NCBI RefSeq assembly: GCF_000690055.1
Contig: NZ_JJNZ01000013.1
Span: 43,035 to 107,034 of the forward strand
Direction of reading: 5' to 3'
From: Pseudoalteromonas fuliginea
GTDB taxonomy: Bacteria > Pseudomonadota > Gammaproteobacteria > Enterobacterales > Alteromonadaceae
DNA: 64,000 nucleotides
Part shown: positions 54,286-64,000 of the stretch, in pieces
How the letters are laid out: every line of letters starts with the position of its first letter
How positions within the stretch are numbered: position 1 is the stretch's first letter
Notes under the pieces: model-generated
Told to the model about the DNA's origin: nothing
The model's database searches: none
Seen by the model: the letters and a program-made list of their open reading frames with translations, nothing else
Position numbers and translations under genes: made by a program

Positions 54286-56856
54286 TTAAAACTTCATTTC
54301 TATTTTACCGTACACGTAGCGTCCGTTAAATCCATACGCTGAGAAGCTAGAGTAAGCAAATAAACGCGAGAAGGTTGTTAAATCGTCAACATTTTCACGG
54401 GTTGCGTCTGGGTAAACATCAAAAATGTTATTAGCCCCTAAGCTCAGCGATACGTTGCTAGTAAGCGAGTAGGCCACATCTAAGTCAGTTATCCATTTAG
54501 GTTTAAGCACTTCGTTACGTTCTGGGTTATCTGAAGGGTCTTGTGTTTCACCGTAACGCGTTGTTCTAAGCGTGGTGCGCCATTGATCCATATTCCATGT
54601 TGCACTTAAATTGTATTTATTACGCGGTGTACTTACTTCAAAACGACGTAGTTCGTTACCAGAGAATAAGTTGTCTTGATCAAACCCAGCACCTTGCAGA
54701 GCTGCTGGTGGGTCAATTATATCGGTAACTTCATTTTTACCGTAGTTATAACCTAAGTTAAAGGCAACATCGCCGTAACCATCGGTTGGTACATTATAAG
54801 AAGCTACAACATCAACACCGCGCGTTTTACTGTCAATTGCGTTTAAGAAAAAACGACCTTGGTTAGCGCCTGTACCTTCAAGAAGTTGCTCAATAGCAGC
54901 GCCCGATAAGTTGTTTGATAGCACAATGCGGTCATCAATTAATATTTGGTAGTAATCAACCGATAAGCTGAAATTAAAGTCGGTAGACCATGTAAAACCA
55001 ACGCCGTAGTTTGTGGCTTCTTCAGCATCAAGACCCGGCGAGCCCAGTGCTTTTGCTACATCGCTGCTTGGTGCAAAGGTACCGGTTTCGGTTGGTTCAC
55101 CATCAACAAATACAGTGGCCACTGAGGTAAAGTATTGTTGCTGCAAAGAAGGTGCTCTAAAACCAGTAGAAACAGAGGCGCGTAGTGCTAAGTCTTCAGT
55201 TAATGAGTAACGAGTTGCAACTTTACCATTAACGGTATCGCCAAAGTCTGAGTAATCCTCGTAACGAGCGGCAACTGTTAGGTTCCAATCATCGGTAAGG
55301 TAAGTTTCAAGGTCTATATATAAGCTCACGTTATGACGGCTATTATCACCTTCGGATTCCGGTGTAAATCCAGGAAAAACTTGTGATCCCGCTGCGCCAA
55401 ATGGGCCATCAACAGGGTCGGTTACTGCACCGCCTGGGCCAAATGTGCCTTGTGCGTATGAGGCTTCTTCGCCTGCATCTATTTGGTAACCTTCGCGGCG
55501 ATACTCAGCACCTACAGCTACGTTTACAGAGCTTTCTAAAAAGCTGACGTCTACTTCACGGCTAAAATCAACGTTTAAGGTAAGTTGATCGTAAGTAAGT
55601 GTTCCGGCATCAAAGCTTGTTTGGCTAGTAGGGCCGTATGAAGTATTTAAGCTGTTGGTAACACCAAATTCAAATGCATCTTGACCATATACGGCCGATA
55701 CATCGTAATTCCATTCGCTTACAAAACCTTTAACACCCAGAGCTAATGAAAAGTCATTTATATCTGAGGTAATAACCGGTAAAAAACCATCAGGATAAAT
55801 CTCTTCTACGTTACGACTATCGCTTGCGCGACGATAAAACCCGCCGCCTTCGCCTTCACGTTTGCTGTAAGAGCCAAATGAATATAAATCGGCGTTGTTT
55901 GTTAACTGGTAACCTGCGTTGTAAAAAATAGAGAAGTCTTCAACATCGCCATTACCAAAATTATGGTTATATCGATTTACGGTCAGTTCGCGTGGGTCGA
56001 GTGAGCCATCTTCTAATCGTGCATAGTTTTCACGTTGGTCGTAGTCTGAGCGGTTAGTTGAATGGCGATCGCGGTATTCTGTTGAGATGTTTAAAAAGCC
56101 ATTATCGCCTAGTTCAAAACCCATATTACCTTGTAGGGTTAATGTTTGACCGTCGGTTAACGAGCGATCGCTACCCTCGGTAAAGGCTAAATCACCATCA
56201 CTGCCTTCAGATACTGACTTTAGCTGTGGTACACCATCCATTTCAGTAACGTTAGCGCCATAGTTTGCTGAAAACGAGCCACCGCTGCTGGCACTTTTAA
56301 GCACAATATTAATAACACCGGCTATAGCATCAGAGCCATATTGCGCTGCTGCACCATCACGTAATACTTCAATGCGGGCAATAGCATTTGCTGGTATCGC
56401 ATTTAAATCAACCGATGATGAACCACGACCCGTTGAGCCATTTAGGTTAAGCAGTGCATTACTGTGGCGGCGCTTGCCATTAACAAGCACTAGTGTGTGA
56501 TCGGGTGCTAAGCCACGAAGTTGGGCAGGGCGCACATGGTCGCTACCATCTGTAAGGGATGCCTGCGGAAAGTTAAAGCTTGGTAATAAACTGCTAAGCA
56601 GGGCATTCGTTTCAGTAAAACCTGAATTATTGAGTGCATCAGCACCTATAATATCAATAGGCACTGAACTATCTTCTACTGTACGACCTAATCGGCGAGA
56701 GCCTATGACGCTTATTTGTTCAATATTTTCTTCTGCTTTGGTGTTTTGCTCTGCAGCATTTACTGAGAGCGAACCCAGTAGTGCAGCAGAGGCGCTCATG
56801 GCGAGTAATATTTGTGGTACCGATGTCTGTAATTGAAATAATGGCTTTTTATTCAT
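54286..56856 (-). CDS. TonB-dependent receptor (substrate unknown)
   Basis: The 856-residue protein has a signal peptide ending SVNAAE, a TonB box-like IEQISVIGSR, a plug (VEDSSVPIDIIGADAL, RPAQLRGLAPDHTLVLVNGKRRH, IARIEVLRDGAAAQYGSDAI) and a beta-barrel ending in YVYGKIEMKF. The plug type resembles receptors that carry iron complexes or small organics, but the substrate is not decidable. No partner genes are adjacent, and no LacI-type operator lies upstream. Confidence 0.9.
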   Translation of the reverse strand: MNKKPLFQLQTSVPQILLAMSASAALLGSLSVNAAEQNTKAEENIEQISVIGSRRLGRTVEDSSVPIDIIGADALNNSGFTETNALLSSLLPSFNFPQASLTDGSDHVRPAQLRGLAPDHTLVLVNGKRRHSNALLNLNGSTGRGSSSVDLNAIPANAIARIEVLRDGAAAQYGSDAIAGVINIVLKSASSGGSFSANYGANVTEMDGVPQLKSVSEGSDGDLAFTEGSDRSLTDGQTLTLQGNMGFELGDNGFLNISTEYRDRHSTNRSDYDQRENYARLEDGSLDPRELTVNRYNHNFGNGDVEDFSIFYNAGYQLTNNADLYSFGSYSKREGEGGGFYRRASDSRNVEEIYPDGFLPVITSDINDFSLALGVKGFVSEWNYDVSAVYGQDAFEFGVTNSLNTSYGPTSQTSFDAGTLTYDQLTLNVDFSREVDVSFLESSVNVAVGAEYRREGYQIDAGEEASYAQGTFGPGGAVTDPVDGPFGAAGSQVFPGFTPESEGDNSRHNVSLYIDLETYLTDDWNLTVAARYEDYSDFGDTVNGKVATRYSLTEDLALRASVSTGFRAPSLQQQYFTSVATVFVDGEPTETGTFAPSSDVAKALGSPGLDAEEATNYGVGFTWSTDFNFSLSVDYYQILIDDRIVLSNNLSGAAIEQLLEGTGANQGRFFLNAIDSKTRGVDVVASYNVPTDGYGDVAFNLGYNYGKNEVTDIIDPPAALQGAGFDQDNLFSGNELRRFEVSTPRNKYNLSATWNMDQWRTTLRTTRYGETQDPSDNPERNEVLKPKWITDLDVAYSLTSNVSLSLGANNIFDVYPDATRENVDDLTTFSRLFAYSSFSAYGFNGRYVYGKIEMKF

Positions 56857-57374
56857 GTTCTATTTCCCTCATTCGAAACCCATTGAATTATTCTATTTTT
56901 TTATACAAAAAAGTGGGTAAACCTCTTTGTTACTTTGAACATATACTTAATTAACAAAGTCAGTCAATTGAATAACATTCAATTAATCTAGGGATTTTTA
57001 TAATTACATTTGGTTGTTTTTTATAATGACCATTGTTTTAGTTATATAGCTAAGGTGATTGCTAAGTAATTGATGAATAATGAATTATATTTAAAAGTTA
57101 AATTTAACGTTTAGTTAACTGGTAAGATGAGGTTGATGGCTTTAATTAATTGAGAGTAGGAAGCCGTTTTTATTGGGCTGGCAATAAACAGCTGTTGAGC
57201 TATAAATATTTTTAAAAAATGTAAAATACAAAACCACCCATTAAATGTTAACTAAATTAACATTTAATGAGTGGTTTATAAATTATGTACTACTTATTAG
57301 AACCTATACTCTAAAGCATGAAGTAATTTTGTTTTTATAAGTAATTGGTATAAAAAAGAGTGCTAAAAATAGTG
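56857..57374. other. 518-bp intergenic region; one terminator, no gene
   Basis: AT-rich sequence upstream of the receptor. The only structure I can support is the hairpin at 57231-57277. No frame with a ribosome-binding site is evident. Confidence 0.5.
57231..57277 (-). terminator. Long hairpin, terminator of the DUF962 gene
   Basis: AAACCACCCATTAAATGTTA pairs with its complement across a short A/T loop (one mismatch), and a T-rich run follows on the minus strand, about 100 bp beyond the DUF962 stop. Confidence 0.75.
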
Positions 57375-57689
57375 TTAAAATTTAATTTTTCCTACAAGCA
57401 TATCTTTAAACATTACCCAATCTCCCCACAAACTGTAAAAAGGGTGTTTAAAAGTAGCAGGGCGGTTTTTTTCAAAAAAGAAATGCCCGACCCACGCAAA
57501 CCCATATCCAATAACAGGTAATAGCCATAATAAACTGTATTGTTGTTTTATTAATGCTATTGCGCTTACAGCAAGAACCAGTGTACTTCCTATAAAATGT
57601 AAGCGGCGGCAAATAACGTTGCGGTGCTCTTTTAAATAATAAGGGTAGAAGGCTTTAAAACTTTTAAATGTGGGGTTTGTACTTTGCAT
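57375..57689 (-). CDS. Short Mpo1-like (DUF962) membrane protein
   Basis: The 104-residue protein has FKAFYPYYLKEHRNVICRRL HFIG, two hydrophobic helices and AWVGHFFFEKNRPATFKHPF, the compact DUF962 layout with both histidine blocks. It belongs to the same superfamily as 43025 but to the shorter subtype. Function in bacteria is unknown; the relation to the yeast 2-hydroxy fatty acid dioxygenase suggests lipid oxidation. Confidence 0.82.
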   Translation of the reverse strand: MQSTNPTFKSFKAFYPYYLKEHRNVICRRLHFIGSTLVLAVSAIALIKQQYSLLWLLPVIGYGFAWVGHFFFEKNRPATFKHPFYSLWGDWVMFKDMLVGKIKF

Positions 57690-57856
57690 TGCGTGCTCTT
57701 TTATTGTTTTTTATTTTATGAAGATTGTGGGCTATTAAAGCGCACCTTTACATTTGTTTACAACGACAAATAGCATTGAACGCATCTTAATAGACAAAAG
57801 GATTAAAAGTTAATAACTTCTTATGCTATTAATAATAAATAAGAACCGAACTCACC

Positions 57857-60013
57857 ATGTTTAAGCAAACTTTAACATGTGCTGTACTTATGGCACTTAG
57901 CGGTTGTTCAGAGCCAACTAATACAGTAACTCAAGAAGAAGTAAAAGTATCAATGAAACAAGTAAATACAATTGTGTACCCAGAGACTAAAAAAGGTGAA
58001 GTGGTAGACACTTACTTTGAAGAATCGGTGACGGATCCATATCGTTGGCTTGAAGATGATATGAGCAGAGAAACTGCCGATTGGGTTAAAACGCAAAACA
58101 ATTTAACGTTTTCTTATTTAGAACAAATACCTTATCGCGATAAGTTAAAGCAGCGCCTTGAAAAACTAATGAATTACGAAAAAATAGGCGCTCCTTTTAC
58201 TGAAGGCGATTACACCTATTTTTATAAAAACGATGGCCTGCAAAATCAATATGTTTTGTACCGCAGTAAAGAGGGCGGCAACGTTGAAGTATTTTTAGAT
58301 CCAAACAAGTTTAGTGACGATGGTACGACGTCTATGTCGGGTTTATCGTTTTCCAAAGATGGCTCGTTGCTCGCATATCAAATATCTGAAGGTGGTAGCG
58401 ACTGGCGTAAAATTATAGTTATTGATGCACATACTAAAGAACAAGTTGAAGAAGCACTTGTTGATGTTAAGTTTAGTGGCATAGAGTGGCTTGGCAACGA
58501 AGGTTTTTATTATTCAAGTTACGAGAAACCTAAAGGCAGTGAGCTTTCGGCTAAAACAAATCAGCATAAAGCGTATTACCATAAGCTAGGTACTGCTCAG
58601 TCTGCTGATAGTGTTGTATTTGGTGAAACTGATGAGCAGAAACATCGCTATGTAGGCGCTGATGTAACTCATGACGGCCGCTACTTACTTATTTCAGCTA
58701 GTACGTCAACCTCAGGTAATAAGCTGTTTATAAAAGACTTAACAAAGCAAAACAGTGAGTTTGTAACGGTTGTTGGAAATACTGATTCAGATACATCAGT
58801 GATTGATAACGAAGGCAGCAAGCTATTTTTAGTTACTAACCTTAATGCACCAAACAAAAAAGTAGTGACAGTTGATGCAAGCAACCCAAGCCCAGAAAAT
58901 TGGGTTGATTTAATTCCTGAAACCAAAAACGTACTAAACCTTACAAAAGGCGGCGATACCTTTTTTGCAAACTACATGGTTGATGCGATTTCGCAGGTAA
59001 AACAGTACAACAAAAAAGGCGAGCTAATTCGCGAAATTACATTGCCAGGCGTGGGTACAGCACGTGGTTTTGGCGGTAAAAAAGATCAAACAACGCTTTA
59101 TTATTCGTTCACTAACTACAAAACACCAGGTACTACTTATACGTTTGACGTAACTACGGGTGAATCGGGTGTTTATCGTAAGTCGGCTATTGATTTTAAT
59201 AGTGATGATTACACGTCTGAGCAGGTGTTTTACACATCAAAAGACGGTACTAAAATACCGATGGTAATTACCTATAAAACAGGCATTAAGCTTGATGGTT
59301 CAAACCCTACAATTTTATACGGTTACGGTGGTTTTAATATTAGTTTAACGCCAAGCTTTAGCCCCGTTAATGCAGTATGGCTTGAGCAAGGTGGTGTATA
59401 CGCCGTTGCTAATATTCGCGGTGGCGGTGAGTACGGTAAAGACTGGCATAATGCAGGCACTAAATTGCAAAAGCAAAATGTGTTTGACGACTTTATAGCC
59501 GCGGCTGAGTACTTAAAAGATAAAAAGTACACCTCTAAAAAACGCTTAGCACTTCGCGGTGGATCTAACGGTGGCTTATTGGTTGGCGCCGTAATGACGC
59601 AGCGCCCAGACTTATTTCAGGTGGCTCTTCCTGCTGTAGGCGTACTTGATATGCTGCGCTACCATACATTTACTGCGGGCGCTGGTTGGGCATACGACTA
59701 CGGCACTAGTGAGCAAAGCAAAGAAATGTTTGAATACATTAAAGGTTATTCACCACTTCATAATGTAAAAGCAGGTGTTGAGTATCCAGCTACTATGATC
59801 ACAACTGGCGATCATGATGACCGTGTTGTTCCTTCGCATTCGTTTAAGTTTGCAGCTGAGCTTCAAGCAAAGCAAACAGGTAATAACCCAACGCTTATTC
59901 GCATAGAAACCAATGCGGGGCATGGTGCAGGTACACCAACGAGTAAAACAATTGAGCAGTACGCTGATATATTTGGTTTTACGTTGTACAACATGGGCGT
60001 AAAATCTTTATAA
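57857..60013 (+). CDS. Prolyl oligopeptidase family serine peptidase (lipoprotein)
   Basis: The 718-residue protein has a lipoprotein signal peptide (lipobox LSGC, Cys at about 17). Residues about 40-430 form the prolyl oligopeptidase beta-propeller ([17 protein letters not shown]) and the rest an alpha/beta-hydrolase domain with the full triad: S570 in [10 protein letters not shown]655 in [12 protein letters not shown] and H689 in NAGHGAG. It cleaves short peptides after proline in the periplasm. It is monocistronic. Confidence 0.94.
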   Translation: MFKQTLTCAVLMALSGCSEPTNTVTQEEVKVSMKQVNTIVYPETKKGEVVDTYFEESVTDPYRWLEDDMSRETADWVKTQNNLTFSYLEQIPYRDKLKQRLEKLMNYEKIGAPFTEGDYTYFYKNDGLQNQYVLYRSKEGGNVEVFLDPNKFSDDGTTSMSGLSFSKDGSLLAYQISEGGSDWRKIIVIDAHTKEQVEEALVDVKFSGIEWLGNEGFYYSSYEKPKGSELSAKTNQHKAYYHKLGTAQSADSVVFGETDEQKHRYVGADVTHDGRYLLISASTSTSGNKLFIKDLTKQNSEFVTVVGNTDSDTSVIDNEGSKLFLVTNLNAPNKKVVTVDASNPSPENWVDLIPETKNVLNLTKGGDTFFANYMVDAISQVKQYNKKGELIREITLPGVGTARGFGGKKDQTTLYYSFTNYKTPGTTYTFDVTTGESGVYRKSAIDFNSDDYTSEQVFYTSKDGTKIPMVITYKTGIKLDGSNPTILYGYGGFNISLTPSFSPVNAVWLEQGGVYAVANIRGGGEYGKDWHNAGTKLQKQNVFDDFIAAAEYLKDKKYTSKKRLALRGGSNGGLLVGAVMTQRPDLFQVALPAVGVLDMLRYHTFTAGAGWAYDYGTSEQSKEMFEYIKGYSPLHNVKAGVEYPATMITTGDHDDRVVPSHSFKFAAELQAKQTGNNPTLIRIETNAGHGAGTPTSKTIEQYADIFGFTLYNMGVKSL

Positions 60014-60038
60014 AACGTTCCAACTAAATATAAAAACT

Positions 60039-60075
60039 AAAAAGGCCGAGTAAATTAAATTTACTCGGCCTTTTT
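60039..60075 (+). terminator. Rho-independent terminator after the prolyl oligopeptidase gene
   Basis: AAAAAGGCCGAGTAAA, loop TTAA, TTTACTCGGCCTTTTT. Strong symmetric stem between two convergent genes, so it is likely bidirectional. Confidence 0.9.
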
Positions 60076-60082
60076 AATGTTT

Positions 60083-60117
60083 GTTAGTAGTTAGCAGTTA
60101 GCAGTTAGCAGTTAGCT
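60083..60117. repeat. Five-copy 7-bp tandem repeat at the dgt stop codon
   Basis: GTTAGTA, three copies of GTTAGCA, then GTTAGCT run head to tail between the terminator and the dgt stop; the last copy overlaps the stop codon. Slippage here could change the protein C-terminus or the 3' tail. Confidence 0.9.
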
Positions 60118-61408
60118 ATTGCATAGGTGAAAACAATCGTTGATACGTTTTATAAGCGTACTCGTCGGTCATTCCGCTTAAGTAATCGCAAATTATACGC
60201 ATACCTTGGTTTTGCTTTTGCGCTTCTATGTATTGTGCTTGTGTTGTTTCGGGCAATAAACGCAGCGGATCGCTAGCAAACGCGGTAAATAACTCTATAA
60301 GTAAGTTTTGACCTTTAAATTCTATTTGCTGCATTTCGGGGTCGCGTATTAAACGTTGAAACACAAAATGCTTAAGTATTTGCAATACACTGTCGTATTG
60401 GGCATCTAATTTAGCGGTATACTTTAAAATAGGGCATTCAAAGTCATCGTTTTGAATATCCAAATGTATATGAATAATAAAGGTATTAACCAGCTCACCT
60501 ATGGCATCTTTTCGCTCATAATCATTTTTTGAAAACAAGCGCTGGGTCAGCGATTCAAGCATGTCGTTTAGCCAGTCAAAGTTTAGTGCTTTTAAATGGG
60601 GCAGAGCATGGGTTTGCCAATCGTCTAATGTGAGTACGTGGGTTGCAATGGCATCTTCTAAGTCGTGTACGGCGTATGCTATATCGTCGGCATGTTCCAT
60701 TATGGCGCTGTCGAGCGATTTATACGTTGTTTTAGCGCGGTACTTATCAATAGCGCCATGGTTACCTAACAATGTTTTATCGTTTTGACTCAGTGGTTCT
60801 ACTATCCAATTGAATATGGCTGCATCGTCGTTGTATAACCCTTTGGCAGGTCGCCAATCATCCGCTTTTATAAATGCACGACCGGTTGTGGCATCGGGAA
60901 TGGTATGCCAAAGCGTATTAATAAACGCGGGGTATTTTATAAAACCTAATAAAGTACGACGAGTTAGGTTCATGCCGTGCCCATTACTGTAGGGCTCAAG
61001 TTTTGCAACTATGCGCAGTGTTTGTGCGTTACCTTCAAAACCACCGTGATCGCGCATCATGTAATTTAGCGCTATTTCGCCACCATGGCCAAAAGGTGGA
61101 TGACCAATATCGTGCGCCAAACACAGTGTTTCGAGCAGTCCAGTTGATGGAAAGTGCGTAAAGTCGCTATGTTGCGCTTTTAAATGGCGCAATATGCCGG
61201 TACCAATTTGCGATACTTCTAAAGAGTGGGTAAGGCGAGTGCGGTAAAAGTCGTTTAGGCCAATGCCCATAATTTGAGTTTTAGCTTGCAAACGCCTAAA
61301 TGCAGCGGCATGAATAATACGCGAACGATCGACCTGCCACGGCGAGCGGTTATCGTTAGGACGATGTTTATATTGCTCTATTATTCGGCTTTGCCATTGT
61401 TTATCCAT
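60116..61408 (-). CDS. dgt: Deoxyguanosinetriphosphate triphosphohydrolase (dGTPase-like HD protein)
   Basis: The 430-residue protein has the dGTPase signature HAAAFRRLQAKTQIMGIGLN, RTRLTHSLEVSQIG and the HD metal site AHDIGHPPFGHGGE, then MEHADDIAYAVHDLEDA. It hydrolyses dNTPs to nucleosides and triphosphate, balancing pools; some relatives act against phages. The length fits the shorter (type 2) class rather than E. coli Dgt (505 residues), so it is best called dGTPase-like. Confidence 0.9.
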   Translation of the reverse strand: MDKQWQSRIIEQYKHRPNDNRSPWQVDRSRIIHAAAFRRLQAKTQIMGIGLNDFYRTRLTHSLEVSQIGTGILRHLKAQHSDFTHFPSTGLLETLCLAHDIGHPPFGHGGEIALNYMMRDHGGFEGNAQTLRIVAKLEPYSNGHGMNLTRRTLLGFIKYPAFINTLWHTIPDATTGRAFIKADDWRPAKGLYNDDAAIFNWIVEPLSQNDKTLLGNHGAIDKYRAKTTYKSLDSAIMEHADDIAYAVHDLEDAIATHVLTLDDWQTHALPHLKALNFDWLNDMLESLTQRLFSKNDYERKDAIGELVNTFIIHIHLDIQNDDFECPILKYTAKLDAQYDSVLQILKHFVFQRLIRDPEMQQIEFKGQNLLIELFTAFASDPLRLLPETTQAQYIEAQKQNQGMRIICDYLSGMTDEYAYKTYQRLFSPMQ

Positions 61409-61656
61409 ACTGCTTACTCACACATAGTTAATATTATTAAACTTTGCTCAGTATACCCATGCACTTATAAATTGCGAATGAACAAATGCACTACATAGGC
61501 TCTGTTTTATCTAAAACCCAAATACACTGCTGAAAATTCAACCGTAAAAGGTCATCAAACCCCAGTTATTCGCGTTTATAAAGTGGCTTAGGTATAATGC
61601 GCCTTCGTATGCTTGTGTATAAACCATGCATAGTTGTTGTTTCAAAGAGAGAATAC

Positions 61657-62463
61657 ATGTTAAAAACGATTTTTAAGCTTTTACTAACCGTGTTTTTTGT
61701 ATGGGCGCTTGCATATCCGTTTATACAAAGTGACGATGTTGAATCGGAAGAACAAACGTCAGAACAACCAAAAAAAGTGAAGAAAAAAGAAAAACCATTA
61801 CATAATGTAAAACTGCCAAAGTTTTCAGAATTTAGTGATGTTAAAGAAAAAAAACATGCATTTTTTAGCTTTATTCGTCCGCACGTTGAAGCCGAAAATA
61901 AAAAAATACTACAGCAACGCGCTAAGCTTGAAATAGCACGCATGATGCTTGAGGATAACGAGCCACTGCAATCTAAACAAAGCAAAGATATTGTTAAAAT
62001 TTTAAAGTCGTACGGCTTACCAACCACGATTGATACGCTAATACTTACACAAGCACTACGTCGTGTTGATATAATTCCTAAAGAATTAGCGCTTATGCAA
62101 GCAGCGAATGAATCTGCGTGGGGCACATCGCGTTTTGCACGTATTGGCCTTAACTTTTTTGGTCAGTGGTGTTATTCAAAAGGTTGTGGCATGGTGCCAA
62201 GACGCCGTAATACAGGTGCTGTGCATGAAGTGGCTGCGTTTAAGTCGGTAAGAGCGGCTATAAATTCTTACTTTAAAAATATCAACACGCATCCTGCTTA
62301 TAAAGATTTACGCGCGATTCGCGAAAATTTACGCCTTGAACAAAAGCAGATCAAGGCGACAAAACTAACGCAGGGTTTAATGTCATATTCTGAACGTGGT
62401 GAAGCGTACATTGAAGAATTGAACACTATGATCAACCAAAATAGAGCTTACTTTGATGAATAA
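61657..62463 (+). CDS. Bax-like glucosaminidase domain protein
   Basis: The start at 61657 (MLKTIFKLLLTVFFVWALAY) has AGAGAGAA upstream and gives an N-terminal signal anchor; the frame is open from 61597. The protein of about 268 residues has a charged linker (EEQTSEQPKKVKKKEK) and a glucosaminidase domain: MQAANESAWGTSRFARIGLN, FFGQWCY, AAFKSVRAAINSYFKNINTH. Its active-site Glu is in the ANESAWG motif. It would cut peptidoglycan glycan strands in the periplasm. Confidence 0.88.
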   Translation: MLKTIFKLLLTVFFVWALAYPFIQSDDVESEEQTSEQPKKVKKKEKPLHNVKLPKFSEFSDVKEKKHAFFSFIRPHVEAENKKILQQRAKLEIARMMLEDNEPLQSKQSKDIVKILKSYGLPTTIDTLILTQALRRVDIIPKELALMQAANESAWGTSRFARIGLNFFGQWCYSKGCGMVPRRRNTGAVHEVAAFKSVRAAINSYFKNINTHPAYKDLRAIRENLRLEQKQIKATKLTQGLMSYSERGEAYIEELNTMINQNRAYFDE

Positions 62464-63124
62464 ACGTATTCTAAATTGCGTGAGTGTTATCTCGTTGTTG
62501 TTGCTTAGTACGACGGTATTTAACGCCAATGCGAGAGAGTTTGTGATGTCGTACGACGGTTTTTACGATCGCTTAAAGGTAGTTAACAAAGGCGATTTTC
62601 AATATGCGCGAGTTAACTTTTATATAAGTGATATAGCAACTAACGAAGCGTGCGCAATAAAAAGCGGTACTATTTTAACCGAAAAAAACGAGTATCCGCT
62701 CAACTTTACCGATAAAGCACAGCTACTATTACCGTTCGATAAACAACTTGATAGCGATAAAGCGGTGATTGTTGTTCAGCCACAAAACCCTGAACATGAT
62801 TGCCAATTAAAGTTACAAATAGAAGCAAATGAACTTGAAGGTTTAGCGCTTTCAAAGCAGTCGTTATATGCCATTAACGAAGAACTTGATGAGCTGTTAA
62901 CTGATCTGTCGGGCTTTTTTATAAGTAAATTAATGTGGTTTTTATTACCAGAGCAAAAGGGCGTAGCAGTTACATTTAAAAGCCCAATGCAATTTGATGA
63001 TAAGAGCATAACGTGCGAAAAGTCTGTGTGTTATTTTGCAGTTGAAGATAACTGGGAAGATGATACCGCAGCACTTGGCGATATATCGCAGGTTATTAAA
63101 GTAACGCCTTGGATTGTTAAGTAG
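62456..63124 (+). CDS. DUF2987 domain exported protein
   Basis: The ATG at 62456 overlaps the stop of the glucosaminidase gene by 8 bp, so the pair is translationally coupled. The 222-residue protein has a signal peptide ending NANA, followed by MSYDGFYDRLKVVNKGDFQY, the DUF2987 block with YDxFxxRLK, and several beta strands. The function is unknown; the coupling suggests it works with the peptidoglycan hydrolase in the periplasm. Confidence 0.85.
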   Translation: MNKRILNCVSVISLLLLSTTVFNANAREFVMSYDGFYDRLKVVNKGDFQYARVNFYISDIATNEACAIKSGTILTEKNEYPLNFTDKAQLLLPFDKQLDSDKAVIVVQPQNPEHDCQLKLQIEANELEGLALSKQSLYAINEELDELLTDLSGFFISKLMWFLLPEQKGVAVTFKSPMQFDDKSITCEKSVCYFAVEDNWEDDTAALGDISQVIKVTPWIVK

Positions 63125-63154
63125 CCCACATACAAAAGCGGCATTTAGCTTAAT

Positions 63155-63184
63155 GCCAGTCAGTTAAGCTGACTGGCGTTTTTC
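63155..63184. terminator. Terminator between DUF2987 and the IS element
   Basis: GCCAGTCAG, loop TTAAG, CTGACTGGC with a T-rich tail on the plus strand. The transposase stop codon (63160-63162) lies within the stem, so the hairpin probably belongs to the insertion sequence end. Confidence 0.8.
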
Positions 63185-64000
63185 TTTTTATGGGGATACT
63201 TAGACGGTTTTGGCTTAACCCATCGGGGATATCTTCTATCCTCTCGTCTAGCTGGAAGCTTAAATAAGACCAGTGTATTGAGTAAGTGCCGCCAGTGTAT
63301 TGGAATATTCCCTGGACTCATTATAGATACTGACGAGAAATACTGAATGACAGCCATCGAACTGCTAGAGAAACTAAGCTGGTTAGGCCATATCCCTGTA
63401 ACTGTCGCCGCCATCGTCATTATTCTTCGTATTAAATTATAGGCGAGTAACACGCCCCATAGCTCCTGACGCACCATGTCTGGACGTTTACTTCTCAAAT
63501 GATATGCGCTATCAAGCATGGTTTGTTTGATTTCTCTAAACCCAAGTTCTATCTCCCAACGATGACAATATAATTCAACTATTTCATTACCTGGATAACG
63601 CAATCTATCCGTCATCGAGGTTAGTATACGGTAGCTTTTACCCTTTATTGTTTTACTGATTAATCTCGCTTTAATCGTTTCAGGAACATCGGGAAAGTTT
63701 TTTTGTGCATGCTTTGTTGTTTTCAATTCAATGACATGGTCATTTTTACCCGCGCTGGAAATGATTTCATACTGTAAGTCGGGCCTTGCTGGTATCAGCC
63801 AGTGCCTCATTTTTCCAGTTTGGTGCCAACGATTTAACAGGCCTAAAGAATAATATCCTTTATCAAACATAGTCAGTGAATTATCCGGTGTACGTTCAAT
63901 TAAACGCTCAGCTAATTTCATCTCGTTGGTTTTATAGTTATCAAACTCGCTACTGAGCAGTTGATGGCTGGTCAATTTCATATGACAGACCATGCGTATT
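63160..64000 (-). mobile_element. IS4 family transposase (partial, N-terminus outside window)
   Basis: The minus-strand frame is open through the right edge and ends at 63160. It has the second catalytic Asp region [13 protein letters not shown] and the IS4 signature Y-(2)-R-(3)-E-(6)-K in [15 protein letters not shown], the DDE transposase C-terminal half. About 280 residues are visible of some 400-450. No frameshift is seen, so this copy may be active. The left IS end is probably near the hairpin at 63155, but the exact inverted repeat cannot be fixed without the other end. Confidence 0.9.

Overview
The window looks like chromosomal DNA of a marine gammaproteobacterium close to Pseudoalteromonas/Alteromonadales. 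The evidence is the low GC composition, two large TonB-dependent receptors, an exo-beta-glucosidase/tryptophan-halogenase sugar locus of the kind known from that group, ordinary gammaproteobacterial housekeeping genes (sbcB, dgt, ldhA), an IS4-type transposase and fold-back repeats. This assignment is inference from gene content; no database was searched.

Layout. 1-5.6 kb: a truncated phosphopantetheinyl transferase, a Na+-dependent transporter, D-lactate dehydrogenase, glutathione peroxidase, a 3-hydroxyisobutyrate-dehydrogenase-like enzyme, then a seven-copy tandem array of about 124-bp inverted-repeat units lying between two convergent genes. 5.6-7.0 kb: sbcB. 7.5-16.3 kb: a type I restriction-modification operon (hsdM-hsdS-hsdR plus a YgjP-like metallopeptidase) with overlapping genes and unusually long HsdM and HsdR. 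16.3-18.4 kb: a hydrolase, a small exported protein and two look-alike terminators. 18.4-22.4 kb: the most interesting block, a large ferritin-like (VioB-type) protein with a cysteine-rich C-terminal region, followed by a DUF692 multinuclear iron enzyme (MNIO) and a DUF2063 partner. This reads as a peptide/protein-modification cassette in which the likely substrate is a 709-residue protein rather than a small RiPP precursor. 22.6-27.5 kb: an SPFH protein, small membrane and cell-wall genes, and an SbtA-like permease divergent from a LysR regulator.

27.5-40.6 kb is a beta-glucoside utilisation locus: LacI regulator, GPH symporter, GH1 and GH3 glucosidases, two tandem tryptophan-halogenase-like flavoproteins and a TonB receptor. 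Four copies of the same LacI-type operator core (GGAAGCGCTTCC) sit in its two control regions, which ties the genes into one regulon. 41-45.5 kb: a lipoprotein, a Crp/Fnr regulator, membrane proteins and a short-chain dehydrogenase broken by a frameshift. 45.5-48.5 kb: a short run of minus-strand genes separated by integron attC-like sites, with no integrase in view, carrying small membrane proteins, a cupin, an unknown protein and a DUF4062 protein; the 3' end (domains V-VI) of a group II intron lies inside it. 49-63.1 kb: mostly core genes (DUF6435, PQQ sugar dehydrogenase, reductase-desaturase pair, BCAT, TonB receptor, prolyl oligopeptidase, dgt, Bax-like glucosaminidase, DUF2987). The window ends in an IS4-family transposase.

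All family assignments come from reading motifs in the translated sequence. Start codons were moved from the longest open frame where a better ribosome-binding site, signal peptide or family N-terminus supports it.
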